Positions 6,873-13,849 of a DNA stretch of 64,000 nucleotides are shown here, piece by piece. Source of the DNA: Marinoscillum luteum. Lineage in GTDB: Bacteria; Bacteroidota; Bacteroidia; Cytophagales; Cyclobacteriaceae. Within the stretch, counting starts at the first letter, position 1; each line of letters starts with the position of its first letter. Location: positions 186,001-250,000 of the forward strand of contig NZ_JBIPKE010000013.1 of assembly GCF_044005705.1 (NCBI RefSeq). Reading direction: 5' to 3'. The translations under genes were made by a program, and so were the position numbers. Below the pieces are notes generated by a model. It worked only from the letters and a program-made list of their open reading frames with translations, did no database searches and had not been told where the DNA came from.

Positions 6873-8177
6873 TCAGGGCTGTATAGGAAAAGAAATCACA
6901 AACTCGCTGCCCTGGTTTTCCTTACTGGTAAAAGTAATATTTCCGTGAATGAGGTTAAGGTACCTTTTCACAATATTCAATCCAAGGCCGGTACCCTGGA
7001 TGTTGGAGGCATTGTCGGCTCGAAAAAACCGCTGAAAGAGGTTCTTTTGCTCTTCTAGCGGGATGCCGATCCCCTCGTCTTTGATGGAAATCTGAATGCG
7101 GTCTTTCACCCGGGAGGTGGTGGCGGTGATGGTCTTTCCCTCATCTGAATATTTAATGGCATTCGAGATGAGGTTGATTATGATGTTTTTTAGAATGTGT
7201 GGGTCAGAAACCACTTCAGTCAAGCCCTCCTCAATGGTGATTTTTAGTTGTTGATCTTTTTTCAGGCCTTGTTCGAATATTTCTTCCACCTCCCTGAATA
7301 GGCCAGTCATATTGAAGGCTTCTACTTTCATCGTGATGGCACCACTTTCCAGTTTTTCAAGGGAAAGAAAATCATTCAGGATATTGGTGAGGTTATTCAC
7401 AGCAGATTTGATCCGGTTCACATGCTTGTCACGGTTGGCTTGTTGCTCGGTTTCCGTGTATTTGGCCACCAGGTTGGCAGAAGAGTGGATGGTGGTGAGT
7501 GGTGTCCGAAACTCATGGCTCGCCATCGAGATGAACCTTGATTTCATCTCATTGAGCTCTTTTTCCTTTTCCAGGGCATTGAGTATCTCTTTCTCTGCTT
7601 TCTTCAGCTCTTCCAGACTGGAATGCAGGGCGGCTTCTGCCAGCTTGCGCTCTCTTATCTGGCTCTTGAGCCCCAGGTTGAGATGCTCTAGTTCCTGGGT
7701 ACGCTCCTGCACCTTAGACTCCAGCTCAGCTGTGTACTGCTTTAGCTTTTCTTCGCTTTCCCTCAGGGCGTCTTCTTGCTCTTTTCTCCTGGTAATATCC
7801 GAAATGAATGCCACCACCAGCTTCTCATCCTCGTGCATGACATAGCTAAGACTTACTTCCACAGGAAATTCACTGCCAGATTTTCTCTGGCCGGTGAGGT
7901 GACGCCCTATGCCCATTGGTCTGGTGACCGGATGAGCAATATATTCGGTTCGGTGAGGGACGTGCTGTTTGTGATACTTCTTGGGAATCAAGTCTTCGAT
8001 GACCCTCCCCATCAGCTCGTCTTGCTCGTATTCAAAAATCTCTTCTGCCCGCTTGTTGATGAGCCGGATTTTTCCTTCACTGTCGACGATGATAATACCC
8101 TCACCAGCTCCCAAGAATATTTTATTGAGAAGTTGGAGTCCATTGGAGGAAGTAAGGTATTCGCTGCTGATCGGCAT
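6873..8177 (-). CDS. PAS-domain sensor histidine kinase
   Basis: This 434-residue kinase has no membrane segment, so it senses a cytoplasmic signal. One PAS domain spans about 20-130 (AGEGIIIVDSEGKIRLINKRA and GRHLTGQRKSGSEFPVEVSLS), a coiled coil about 132-210, HisKA with phospho-His221 in SMASHEFRTPL, and an HATPase with N (NLISNAIKYS), G1 (DEGIGIP) and G2 (GTGLGLNIV) boxes. The PAS resembles FixL: His72 and Arg92 in MGIGR are 20 residues apart, the same spacing as the FixL heme His and distal Arg; however similar His residues occur in PAS domains not known to bind heme. It is the first gene of the operon with the REC-Crp regulator and is divergent from the Usp gene. Confidence 0.93.
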   Translation of the reverse strand: MPISSEYLTSSNGLQLLNKIFLGAGEGIIIVDSEGKIRLINKRAEEIFEYEQDELMGRVIEDLIPKKYHKQHVPHRTEYIAHPVTRPMGIGRHLTGQRKSGSEFPVEVSLSYVMHEDEKLVVAFISDITRRKEQEDALRESEEKLKQYTAELESKVQERTQELEHLNLGLKSQIRERKLAEAALHSSLEELKKAEKEILNALEKEKELNEMKSRFISMASHEFRTPLTTIHSSANLVAKYTETEQQANRDKHVNRIKSAVNNLTNILNDFLSLEKLESGAITMKVEAFNMTGLFREVEEIFEQGLKKDQQLKITIEEGLTEVVSDPHILKNIIINLISNAIKYSDEGKTITATTSRVKDRIQISIKDEGIGIPLEEQKNLFQRFFRADNASNIQGTGLGLNIVKRYLNLIHGNITFTSKENQGSEFVISFPIQP

Positions 8178-8274
8178 AAACGTGAGGTTTCCGGATTTTG
8201 ACTTTGAAATATAAACCTACAAAAGGTGCCAGACAGAAGCCCTAGAAGAGTACTGATTTATTTCATTTTTTGGA

Positions 8275-8318
8275 TTGACTATCGTCACATACCCCCAAAA
8301 GTGGCATCGATACTTTTG
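8275..8318 (+). promoter_or_regulatory. Crp/Fnr-type box and -7 element before usp
   Basis: TTGAC-TATC-GTCAC at 8275-8288 has TGAC-N4-GTCA half-sites. TACTTTTG at 8311-8318 is an exact -7 match. The centres are 33 bases apart, so the box would sit near -41 for a start around 8322. The box lies in the divergent region shared with the kinase operon and may also influence it. Confidence 0.65.
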
Positions 8319-8346
8319 TGAGATACTTTTTTCTTTACCTAATGCC

Positions 8347-8781
8347 ATGAATTTATTCCATCAGATACTTATTCCCACGGACTTTTCATTGGCTGCATGG
8401 CACGCCGTGCAGTTGGGCCTAAGGCTCATTGCTCCAGAGAATTCCCGTCTCACCCTGCTTCATGTATTTCCCTCGGGACCATCTGAAAGAAGTGGGGACC
8501 TTCAGCTGATGGAGGGACTCAGAAAGCAAATGGATGACCTTTGTCAGACCCTGGAAAGAAGTCAGAAAAAGAAGATTCAACCTGTGATCCTTGGAGGAGA
8601 GGTAGAGGGAGAGGTCCTCAAATTTATCCAGGCAAACGCTTTTGAGCTGATTATTTTAGGTGTGAATAGCAACGGAGTAGACAATGAGCCCGGAAGTCAC
8701 ATATCGGGCATCATCGCTAAGGCCAATGCCCCTGTGATGGTAATGCCCAATGTGATCAATGAAACTCATCAGGTGTCATAA
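8347..8781 (+). CDS. Universal stress protein, UspA family
   Basis: This is a 144-residue single UspA domain: N-terminal FHQILIPTDFSLAAWHAVQLG, LTLLHVFPSG, and the nucleotide-binding end LIILGVNSNGV then GSHISGIIAKANAPVMVMP. The G-x2-G-x9-G-S/T type pattern is recognisable but degenerate, so ATP binding is uncertain. The ATG at 8347 was preferred to an upstream in-frame start at 8275, which would lie in the regulatory box and add 24 unrelated residues. It is divergent from the kinase operon and its promoter carries the same palindrome class as yceI, pointing to control by the adjacent REC-Crp regulator. UspA proteins aid survival under starvation, low oxygen or other stress. Confidence 0.88.
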   Translation: MNLFHQILIPTDFSLAAWHAVQLGLRLIAPENSRLTLLHVFPSGPSERSGDLQLMEGLRKQMDDLCQTLERSQKKKIQPVILGGEVEGEVLKFIQANAFELIILGVNSNGVDNEPGSHISGIIAKANAPVMVMPNVINETHQVS

Positions 8782-8853
8782 GTCCTCGTCTAGTTGTTTT
8801 TACGGATAGGAGATTACAGAATTTGTGTGAGCCCTCCGCATGGTGTGGTGTTC

Positions 8854-8861
8854 TATTTTTG
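8854..8861 (+). promoter_or_regulatory. -7 promoter element abutting a start codon
   Basis: TATTTTTG is an exact TAnnTTTG match only four bases before the ATG at 8866. Transcription would begin at or next to the start codon, giving a leaderless or nearly leaderless mRNA. Confidence 0.55.
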
Positions 8862-8865
8862 AAAA

Positions 8866-9450
8866 ATGAAGAACCCACATTTATGTCTTAGTGTCCTGCT
8901 CGTGTTTTCGCTGGTATGGCCACTCCAGGCACAGGATTTTCCTGTGAGTATAGAAGCTGAGTATGATCGGTTAACCGCCAAATGGCTGGAAGTCTCTGAT
9001 GGGCTGAAAACCTATGACGGACTTTCTGAGTTCTGTGCCAATCCCAATTATCGTAATGACATCATTACGGTCTTGGAACATCTTCACCATTATGATTCAT
9101 TGGTACTGGACTTACTTCTGGATCCTACTGCCAATACCTCCGATATAAGCCATCATGAATACAAGCGCTCCTTGTCAGATATTCAAAAACTGGAAGGAGA
9201 CTTTGATATGAATACCTTCATTTCATTTCTGAAAACATCATGCCTTACACGCAGGGATTTGGAACGTGATAAGGAGGATCTGAAGAAGGAATCTGGCATA
9301 TATTCGTATGACGGGCAGTTGTTGATGCTGGAAACTCAGTTGGGGAAATTTCTAAAACACATAGATAAGAAAGTAGTGCTGGTAGATGAGCATGTTCACA
9401 AGATTCACCCCGATCAGATCAGGCCACTACGATTACTTTCGGATAACTAA
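8866..9450 (+). CDS. Exported helical protein of unknown function
   Basis: I do not recognise a family. The 194-residue product has a clear signal peptide (LCLSVLLVFSLVWPLQAQ) and a mostly helical, charged mature part. Two Cys (in SEFCANPNY and KTSCLTR) could form a periplasmic disulfide. The N-terminal part after cleavage, SIEAEYDRLTAKWLEVSDGLKTYDGL, suggests a four-helix bundle, as in cytochrome c' or PsiF-like small periplasmic proteins, but no CxxCH heme motif exists. It is followed after 8 bases by another exported/anchored helical protein, so the two probably work together. Its promoter appears leaderless. Confidence 0.75.
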   Translation: MKNPHLCLSVLLVFSLVWPLQAQDFPVSIEAEYDRLTAKWLEVSDGLKTYDGLSEFCANPNYRNDIITVLEHLHHYDSLVLDLLLDPTANTSDISHHEYKRSLSDIQKLEGDFDMNTFISFLKTSCLTRRDLERDKEDLKKESGIYSYDGQLLMLETQLGKFLKHIDKKVVLVDEHVHKIHPDQIRPLRLLSDN

Positions 9451-9458
9451 CCACTGAA

Positions 9459-10076
9459 ATGTCGCTGATCAGGTATGTCAGTTTTATATTGTTCATTTTC
9501 AATGTGCTTTTTGCCATTGATGCTTATCAAACGTATCACCTGCCAGTGAGCCTAACCAACCTGGCGCGCGAACCGGTGGTGAGAATTTTCAATACCAAGC
9601 TCTATTATGATGAGAGTGCCCGGGATCGGAGTAAGGAGGAGCTTTCAACGACTATTCGTCAGATTTACCTGCTCAGGGACAAACTGCACAATAAAGACAG
9701 CAGGGAGGTGATAGATATGGCCCTGCCAAGTCTGGTTCAGCTTCACTATGACCTCAAGTCCGATACTGGGAATATTGAGATGAATGAGCACTTTGTCAAG
9801 ATGCTACTGGCGCTTTCCTATGTGCAGGTGCGGTACGCTCAGACCGCCTGTGCTCAGCGGAAAACTGCAGAAGTACACACTTCTTTGCGCACCGCCATGG
9901 GCATCATTCGGAGGGCCCTATTCCTTTCAGAGGGAACCAAAAGAGACTTTGAAATCAATATCTACGCTGAGATGTTTGATCTACTTAAGACAAAAGTATC
10001 TCATGAAGAGATGGAGAAAAGACTAGGAGGCATACTGGATGAAATCCGGGACCTGGAGGTCAGTTTCCATCATTAG
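9459..10076 (+). CDS. Membrane-anchored or exported helical protein, unknown function
   Basis: This 205-residue protein starts with a hydrophobic segment (IRYVSFILFIFNVLFAIDAY) that is either an uncleaved anchor or a signal peptide. The rest is strongly helical and charged, e.g. ELSTTIRQIYLLRDKLHNKD and EEMEKRLGGILDEIRDLEVS. No known domain is evident. It lies 8 bases after the preceding exported helical gene and shares its operon. Its last 17 bases overlap the end of the convergent DUF4260 gene. It may be the partner or paralogue of the upstream product in an envelope complex, but this is inference from position and fold only. Confidence 0.72.
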   Translation: MSLIRYVSFILFIFNVLFAIDAYQTYHLPVSLTNLAREPVVRIFNTKLYYDESARDRSKEELSTTIRQIYLLRDKLHNKDSREVIDMALPSLVQLHYDLKSDTGNIEMNEHFVKMLLALSYVQVRYAQTACAQRKTAEVHTSLRTAMGIIRRALFLSEGTKRDFEINIYAEMFDLLKTKVSHEEMEKRLGGILDEIRDLEVSFHH

Positions 10077-10434
10077 GGACGGACTGTGGTTTCATCCATC
10101 CCAGGCTGGTATGCTGGAAGTGATCCGGGTACTTCAGCCCATAACCAAACACCCGATCCATGCTGGCATGTCCAAAGAGTATGATTCCCGAAAGACTCAG
10201 TACATCATTTCCAAATTGCCAACCGGCCAGCAGTATGACCACAGCAATGCCCTTATGATGGAGGAAATTGTAGGTAAGGGCACCCACCCGTGTATTGAAG
10301 GCGTAACCGATCATACCTATGTCCGGAAACAACAGAAGCGCAGGATACCACCACCAGCTAAATGAGGTCAAAGTAAAGAGGTAAATAGAAAGGCCAAACA
10401 TGGCTACTTCTTCGAGTTTCAGGAGGTTTTTCAT
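10060..10434 (-). CDS. DUF4260 membrane protein
   Basis: This 124-residue protein matches the DUF4260 pattern: MKNLLKLEEVAMFGLSIYLF, WWWYPALLLFPDIGMIGYAF, TYNFLHHKGIAVVILLAGW and FGHASMDRVFGYGLKYPD followed by FQHTSLGWM. Three to four membrane helices are expected. The family has no known function. The start at 10434 (MKNLLKLEE) was chosen over an in-frame ATG at 10524 because the 30 extra residues do not fit the family and carry no signal. Its 3' end overlaps the convergent gene by 17 bases, so the two transcripts would be complementary there. Confidence 0.85.
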   Translation of the reverse strand: MKNLLKLEEVAMFGLSIYLFTLTSFSWWWYPALLLFPDIGMIGYAFNTRVGALTYNFLHHKGIAVVILLAGWQFGNDVLSLSGIILFGHASMDRVFGYGLKYPDHFQHTSLGWMKPQSVPNDGN

Positions 10435-10663
10435 GCCGGAGATGAGTTGAATTGATATTTCTGAAAGCTTAACGGAGTATTGTTCTTCGGGTTGTCTGAG
10501 ATGAGCCGTCCGATGAATTGGCAATATTCCAGAAAAAAGCTCCCCGAAAATTACGTCATTTACAAAGGGAGCGTTTTAAAAGTGTTCCTTATCTAAATAT
10601 TTGCATGTCTATTGAGAAGTATTCATTAATCAACTTCCTTTGTATTGAAAATATCAATAGAAT

Positions 10664-10870
10664 ATGGAAAAGATTAAGAAATTTCAAATCGTCAATGCCT
10701 TACTGGCCTTCTTCGGGATTGGTTTTATTGCCATTGGATTTATGGTTTTTAGTCAGCAGGATTCATTCGTAATTTCTTTGATGATTACCTTCATAGGTTG
10801 TGCCATGGCCATCTCGGGTATTGCCTCTATGATAGAACTGAAATTGCTCAGTGATAAACTAAGACACTGA
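10664..10870 (+). CDS. Small two-helix membrane protein, unknown
   Basis: A 68-residue protein with two hydrophobic helices: IVNALLAFFGIGFIAIGFMVF and VISLMITFIGCAMAISGIASM, joined by a short polar turn (SQQDS), and a charged C terminus (LKLLSDKLRH). It has clean ATG-to-TGA borders, is the only open frame in the interval, and its helices have typical inner-membrane composition. No family is recognised and there is no operon partner; the neighbouring genes are on the opposite strand. Confidence 0.6.
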   Translation: MEKIKKFQIVNALLAFFGIGFIAIGFMVFSQQDSFVISLMITFIGCAMAISGIASMIELKLLSDKLRH

Positions 10871-10883
10871 AATTTGCCCTGAG

Positions 10884-11414
10884 TTAATCACCCAGAGGTA
10901 ATCGGAAACCATAGACTTCCAGTGTCCCTTGCCTGAAATCCAAATCCTCGGATCGTTCGAAGCCCATGCGCTCGTACATTCCCTAGGCTACCTGCATGGC
11001 CTTGGTGGAGTGAATAATTAATTGCTGACGTTTCTCCTTGCGTGCCCTCTCAATACAATACCTCGTCAGCAGCCCGCCGATTCCCTGACCTCTAAAGTCA
11101 GGAGCCACTGCCAACAATCTGAATCCCGAACTGTCTTTTACCTGCGTGGCTGTGCCACCTGATCCATAATATTGCATGTCGCCGATGTACAGCACACAGC
11201 CAGCCAGCACCTGCTCCGGAGAGTAAGCGGCCAGTAGGTGGATGTGTGGGTTTTCAGTAAGGGAGCCCACATTCGAGAGCATTTCATAGTATTTGGGCTG
11301 CTCCGCCGGTGTGGGAAATCCCTCCAACTGTGAGTACACCTCCACCATCAGCGCACCTATGACGCCATGCTCTTTAGCTCCGGGTTTCCTTATTGTAAAC
11401 TTAGATGGATGCAT
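10884..11414 (-). pseudogene. GNAT N-acetyltransferase interrupted by an in-frame amber codon
   Basis: The first 143 codons (11414 down to a TAG at 10983-10985) encode a GNAT fold with the acetyl-CoA loop RGQGIGGLLTRY. Without any frame change, reading past the TAG continues for 32 sense codons to a TAA at 10884-10886. That extension contains the classic GNAT C-terminal motif MYERMGFERSEDLDF, which follows directly on AMQVA. One base change, most simply CAG (Gln) to TAG, would therefore restore a normal 176-residue enzyme. The product is probably truncated and inactive unless read through. A sequencing error is the alternative. The substrate of the intact form is unknown. Confidence 0.85.
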
Positions 11415-11473
11415 ATGTAATGATAAATGGATCTCTGGAAATGGGTGGCGGAAATCTGACTACTCCTGGCCAC

Positions 11474-12001
11474 TTACTCTTTTAACTGATAATGTAGCTG
11501 AACCAGCCCTGATTCAAAGTTTTTGGCCTTCTTAAGCTCCAGAAGCTGCTCTGGCCTGCCTGTTTTAAATAGAGGAGTTCCTGCCCCCACGATTACCGGC
11601 ACGATGGATAGAATCAGCTCGTCGATGAGCTTTTCCTGGAGTAAGAGATGGACGATTTCTGCACCGCCATCACAGAAGATGTTTTTTCCTTCTTTCTTTT
11701 TGAGGTCCGTTACCAGGGTTTTGAGGTTGCCGGTGTAAAAAGTCAGGTTCCCTTCTCGCGGCCTTTCTTGTCTGGTGATGATGTACGATTCCTTGTCAGC
11801 GTGAGGAAAATCATAGCCCTGACCGATCACCCAATCGTAGGTTTTTCTACCAACTATTACCGTGTCCACAGAAGAGACAAAGTCAGTGTAGCCATAGTCT
11901 TCTCCTTCTATCTGAACCAGATTAAGGAAACTCAGATCGTCATTGGGTTTGGCGATGTAGCCGTCCAGTGAGGCCGCGATGTAGAGAATTAATTTTCGCA
12001 T
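11474..12001 (-). CDS. Dihydrofolate reductase family protein (RibD C-terminal-like)
   Basis: This 175-residue protein has the DHFR/RibD reductase-domain fold: MRKLILYIAASLDGYIA at the N terminus, VDTVIVGRKTYDWVIG, SYIITRQ, NIFCDGGAEIVHLLLQEKLIDELILSIVPVIVGAG and GTPLFKTGRPEQLLELKKAK. It resembles Bacillus YyaP/YwjB, whose substrate is unknown; it is unlikely to be the essential DHFR because the folate-site pattern is different. It is cytoplasmic and appears monocistronic, in line with but separate from the GNAT genes on either side. Confidence 0.88.
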   Translation of the reverse strand: MRKLILYIAASLDGYIAKPNDDLSFLNLVQIEGEDYGYTDFVSSVDTVIVGRKTYDWVIGQGYDFPHADKESYIITRQERPREGNLTFYTGNLKTLVTDLKKKEGKNIFCDGGAEIVHLLLQEKLIDELILSIVPVIVGAGTPLFKTGRPEQLLELKKAKNFESGLVQLHYQLKE

Positions 12002-12167
12002 GTTATTTTTAAGTAATGTCCCGATTCAACCATTCAGGATGGATAGATTGAAGAATTCAAATAAGGCATTTTGATTGATTGGTAGTCCACCTTTGGCGGG
12101 TGTCATACGTTTTCACATTTGAGCCTATACGGAGAGCGCCAGACCTGCGTTGCAGGGTTATCAGTAT

Positions 12168-12611
12168 TCAAATATTTCGTGTCCTTAATTTCATCCTCAG
12201 GATAGGATAATCATTACCCTGGTCATCTTTGTCTCTTCTTTCATAGGTAGCAAATCCCAGGTTCTCATAAAAAGCTACTGCACCCACATTTTGCTCGTTG
12301 ACATCTACCTTGTGGGCCTTCAACTGAACGATTGCAAAATTTATCAGTTTTTTACCTAATCCCTGACCAAAGTAATGGGGATCCAAAAAGAGCATTTCTA
12401 CCTTTTTTTCTTCCACACCTAAAAAACCAATCACTCGTGATTCATCCATAAGGCAATGAACTTCAAAACGACTGAAATCAATCTCCCTTACCATTGCTTT
12501 GATGGAAATGAAGTCTTCCGGACTCAAAAAGTGGTGGGTGGCGAGCACTGACTTTTCCCAAACGTCGAGCAGTTGCTCCCTATCGGTTTCCTGGTATGGT
12601 TTTATTTCCAT
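12168..12611 (-). CDS. GNAT family N-acetyltransferase
   Basis: A 147-residue acetyltransferase: MEIKPYQETDREQLLDVWEKSVLATHHFL at the start (written across the first 29 residues), acetyl-CoA loop DPHYFGQGLGKKLINFA, and the C-terminal VDVNEQNVGAVAFYENLGF motif with Tyr as general acid candidate. It is similar to YjaB/YafP-type small GNATs; the acceptor is unknown. The start at 12611 is preferred to an ATG seven codons upstream because family members begin at this point. It is followed by a weak CCTGC-GTT-GCAGG hairpin with no U-tract. Unlike the neighbour at 10884-11414 it is intact. Confidence 0.88.
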   Translation of the reverse strand: MEIKPYQETDREQLLDVWEKSVLATHHFLSPEDFISIKAMVREIDFSRFEVHCLMDESRVIGFLGVEEKKVEMLFLDPHYFGQGLGKKLINFAIVQLKAHKVDVNEQNVGAVAFYENLGFATYERRDKDDQGNDYPILRMKLRTRNI

Positions 12612-12930
12612 TAGATATTCTTTGTGACTCAAATGTCTCTAAAATGATTTTCACTGGAGCTCGATTGTCTCGATTTTACTTTGGTAGCTCTACGGCTGTC
12701 TTCATGTTGTTGTTTACCTGAAAAGTCAGTTAGGTCAGAAAGGCTTTACATGTTGAACCAGGGCTTTGGACCCTTACGATATTCTTATAACGAGCCGCCT
12801 TTCTCGTATCGGGAAAAACGAACCATTCACCCCCAATTTTAAAGTGCTGACCAGTAAGTGATTGACTGCAATATCCGGTTGTGGCATGCTAATGGCAATT
12901 GGGCAAGCAATTGAATTAAACCAAAACAAA
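12612..12930. other. Intergenic region between GNAT and ice-binding gene
   Basis: About 320 bases with divergent promoters expected. I see no convincing TAnnTTTG element, no strong hairpin and no coding signal; short frames here lack any recognisable protein pattern. Confidence 0.4.
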
Positions 12931-13662
12931 ATGAAAATTTTCAGCCTTTTTAAGTCAGGAGCTCTGCTATCCACAATTTTACTTGGAGCATGCAGTAAAG
13001 ACGATCCGTCTCCAGGGATCACCATACCTATTCAGACTGTGGTGCAGTCTGGCATAAGCATGGGCGGCACTTCTAGTTTGGCCTTACTAGCCGGAGAGTC
13101 TGTGACAAACACTGGAGCGACTTCCATTAATGGAGATATTGGGCTGAGTCCCGGTACTTCTATCGATGGGTTTCCTCCGGGGGAATTCACCGGCACCTTG
13201 CATGTTAATGACGCGATTGCCAATCAGGCTAAATTGGATTTAACCACAGCGTACAATGATGCTGCGGGTAGAACATCCACTGATATCGTTGTCTTATCAG
13301 GAAATATTGGTGGGTTGACACTTACCCCAGGCTTGTATAAGTCTACCTCTTCTCTGGCGATATCTTCCGGGGATCTGACGTTTGACGCTAAGGGAAATGC
13401 TAATGCTGTCTTTATTATTCAGATAGCGAGTGCACTGACTACCACTTCCGGCCGACAGGTGATCCTGGCCGGCGGAGCGAAAGCTGCCAATATTTTCTGG
13501 CAGGTAGGAAGCAGCGCTACTTTCGGGACCACTACCGTTTTTAAAGGCACCGTGATGGCCATGCAATCTATAACGTTCAACACCGGTGCAACGCTAGATG
13601 GCAAGGCATTGGCCCGAACAGGTTCTATCACCATGGAGGGCAATGCCATCGTATTGAAATAG
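12931..13662 (+). CDS. Ice-binding-like (DUF3494) lipoprotein, single domain
   Basis: This 243-residue protein is a lipoprotein (lipobox LLGAC, Cys21) with SKDD directly after the Cys, an acidic pattern that in Bacteroidota marks surface-exported lipoproteins. The rest is one DUF3494 domain, the discontinuous beta-solenoid of type IBP-1 ice-binding proteins: SLALLAGESVTNTGATSING, DIGLSPGTSI, LTTAYNDAAGRTS, NIGGLTLTPGLYKS, the loop AANIFWQVGSSATFGTTTVF, then ITFNTGATLDGKAL. Ice-face-like T-G-A-T steps occur twice. Such proteins adhere to ice or block its recrystallisation. The ATG at 12931 gives a proper signal peptide; an upstream in-frame ATG at 12862 does not. A paralogue follows at 13850. 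Confidence 0.87.
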   Translation: MKIFSLFKSGALLSTILLGACSKDDPSPGITIPIQTVVQSGISMGGTSSLALLAGESVTNTGATSINGDIGLSPGTSIDGFPPGEFTGTLHVNDAIANQAKLDLTTAYNDAAGRTSTDIVVLSGNIGGLTLTPGLYKSTSSLAISSGDLTFDAKGNANAVFIIQIASALTTTSGRQVILAGGAKAANIFWQVGSSATFGTTTVFKGTVMAMQSITFNTGATLDGKALARTGSITMEGNAIVLK

Positions 13663-13803
13663 TCTCAGATTCATTCAAAGTCACTCCCTCGGCAGAGACC
13701 ATCTACCTCGGAAAAAAGGTAGGGGTGGATGGACACTTTGCCGAACAAGTGATATATGTAACGATTAATTTTTAGTGTGTAACTGTTTCGCTTTCAATAG
13801 CCT

Positions 13804-13830
13804 CACCTTTGCATTGTAATGATAATTACA
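13804..13830 (+). promoter_or_regulatory. Putative -7 element and palindromic operator before second ice-binding gene
   Basis: CACCTTTG at 13804-13811 matches TAnnTTTG except the first base. Just downstream, 13815-13830 reads TGTAAT-GATA-ATTACA, a perfect palindrome with a four-base spacer, 20 bases before the ATG. Its position after the -7 element suggests repression. The 5-N4-5 core geometry is that of Crp/Fnr-family sites, but Fur/Zur-like binding cannot be excluded. Confidence 0.45.
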
Positions 13831-13849
13831 CTTTTTAAAAGAAAATATT

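Noticed and set aside
8275..8346. Longer start for the universal stress protein
   Set aside because: The upstream in-frame ATG lies within the operator-like box and upstream of the -7 element, and the added residues do not belong to the UspA domain.
12121..12167. CCTGC-GTT-GCAGG hairpin as terminator of the second GNAT gene
   Set aside because: The stem is only five base pairs and has no T-run on the - strand.
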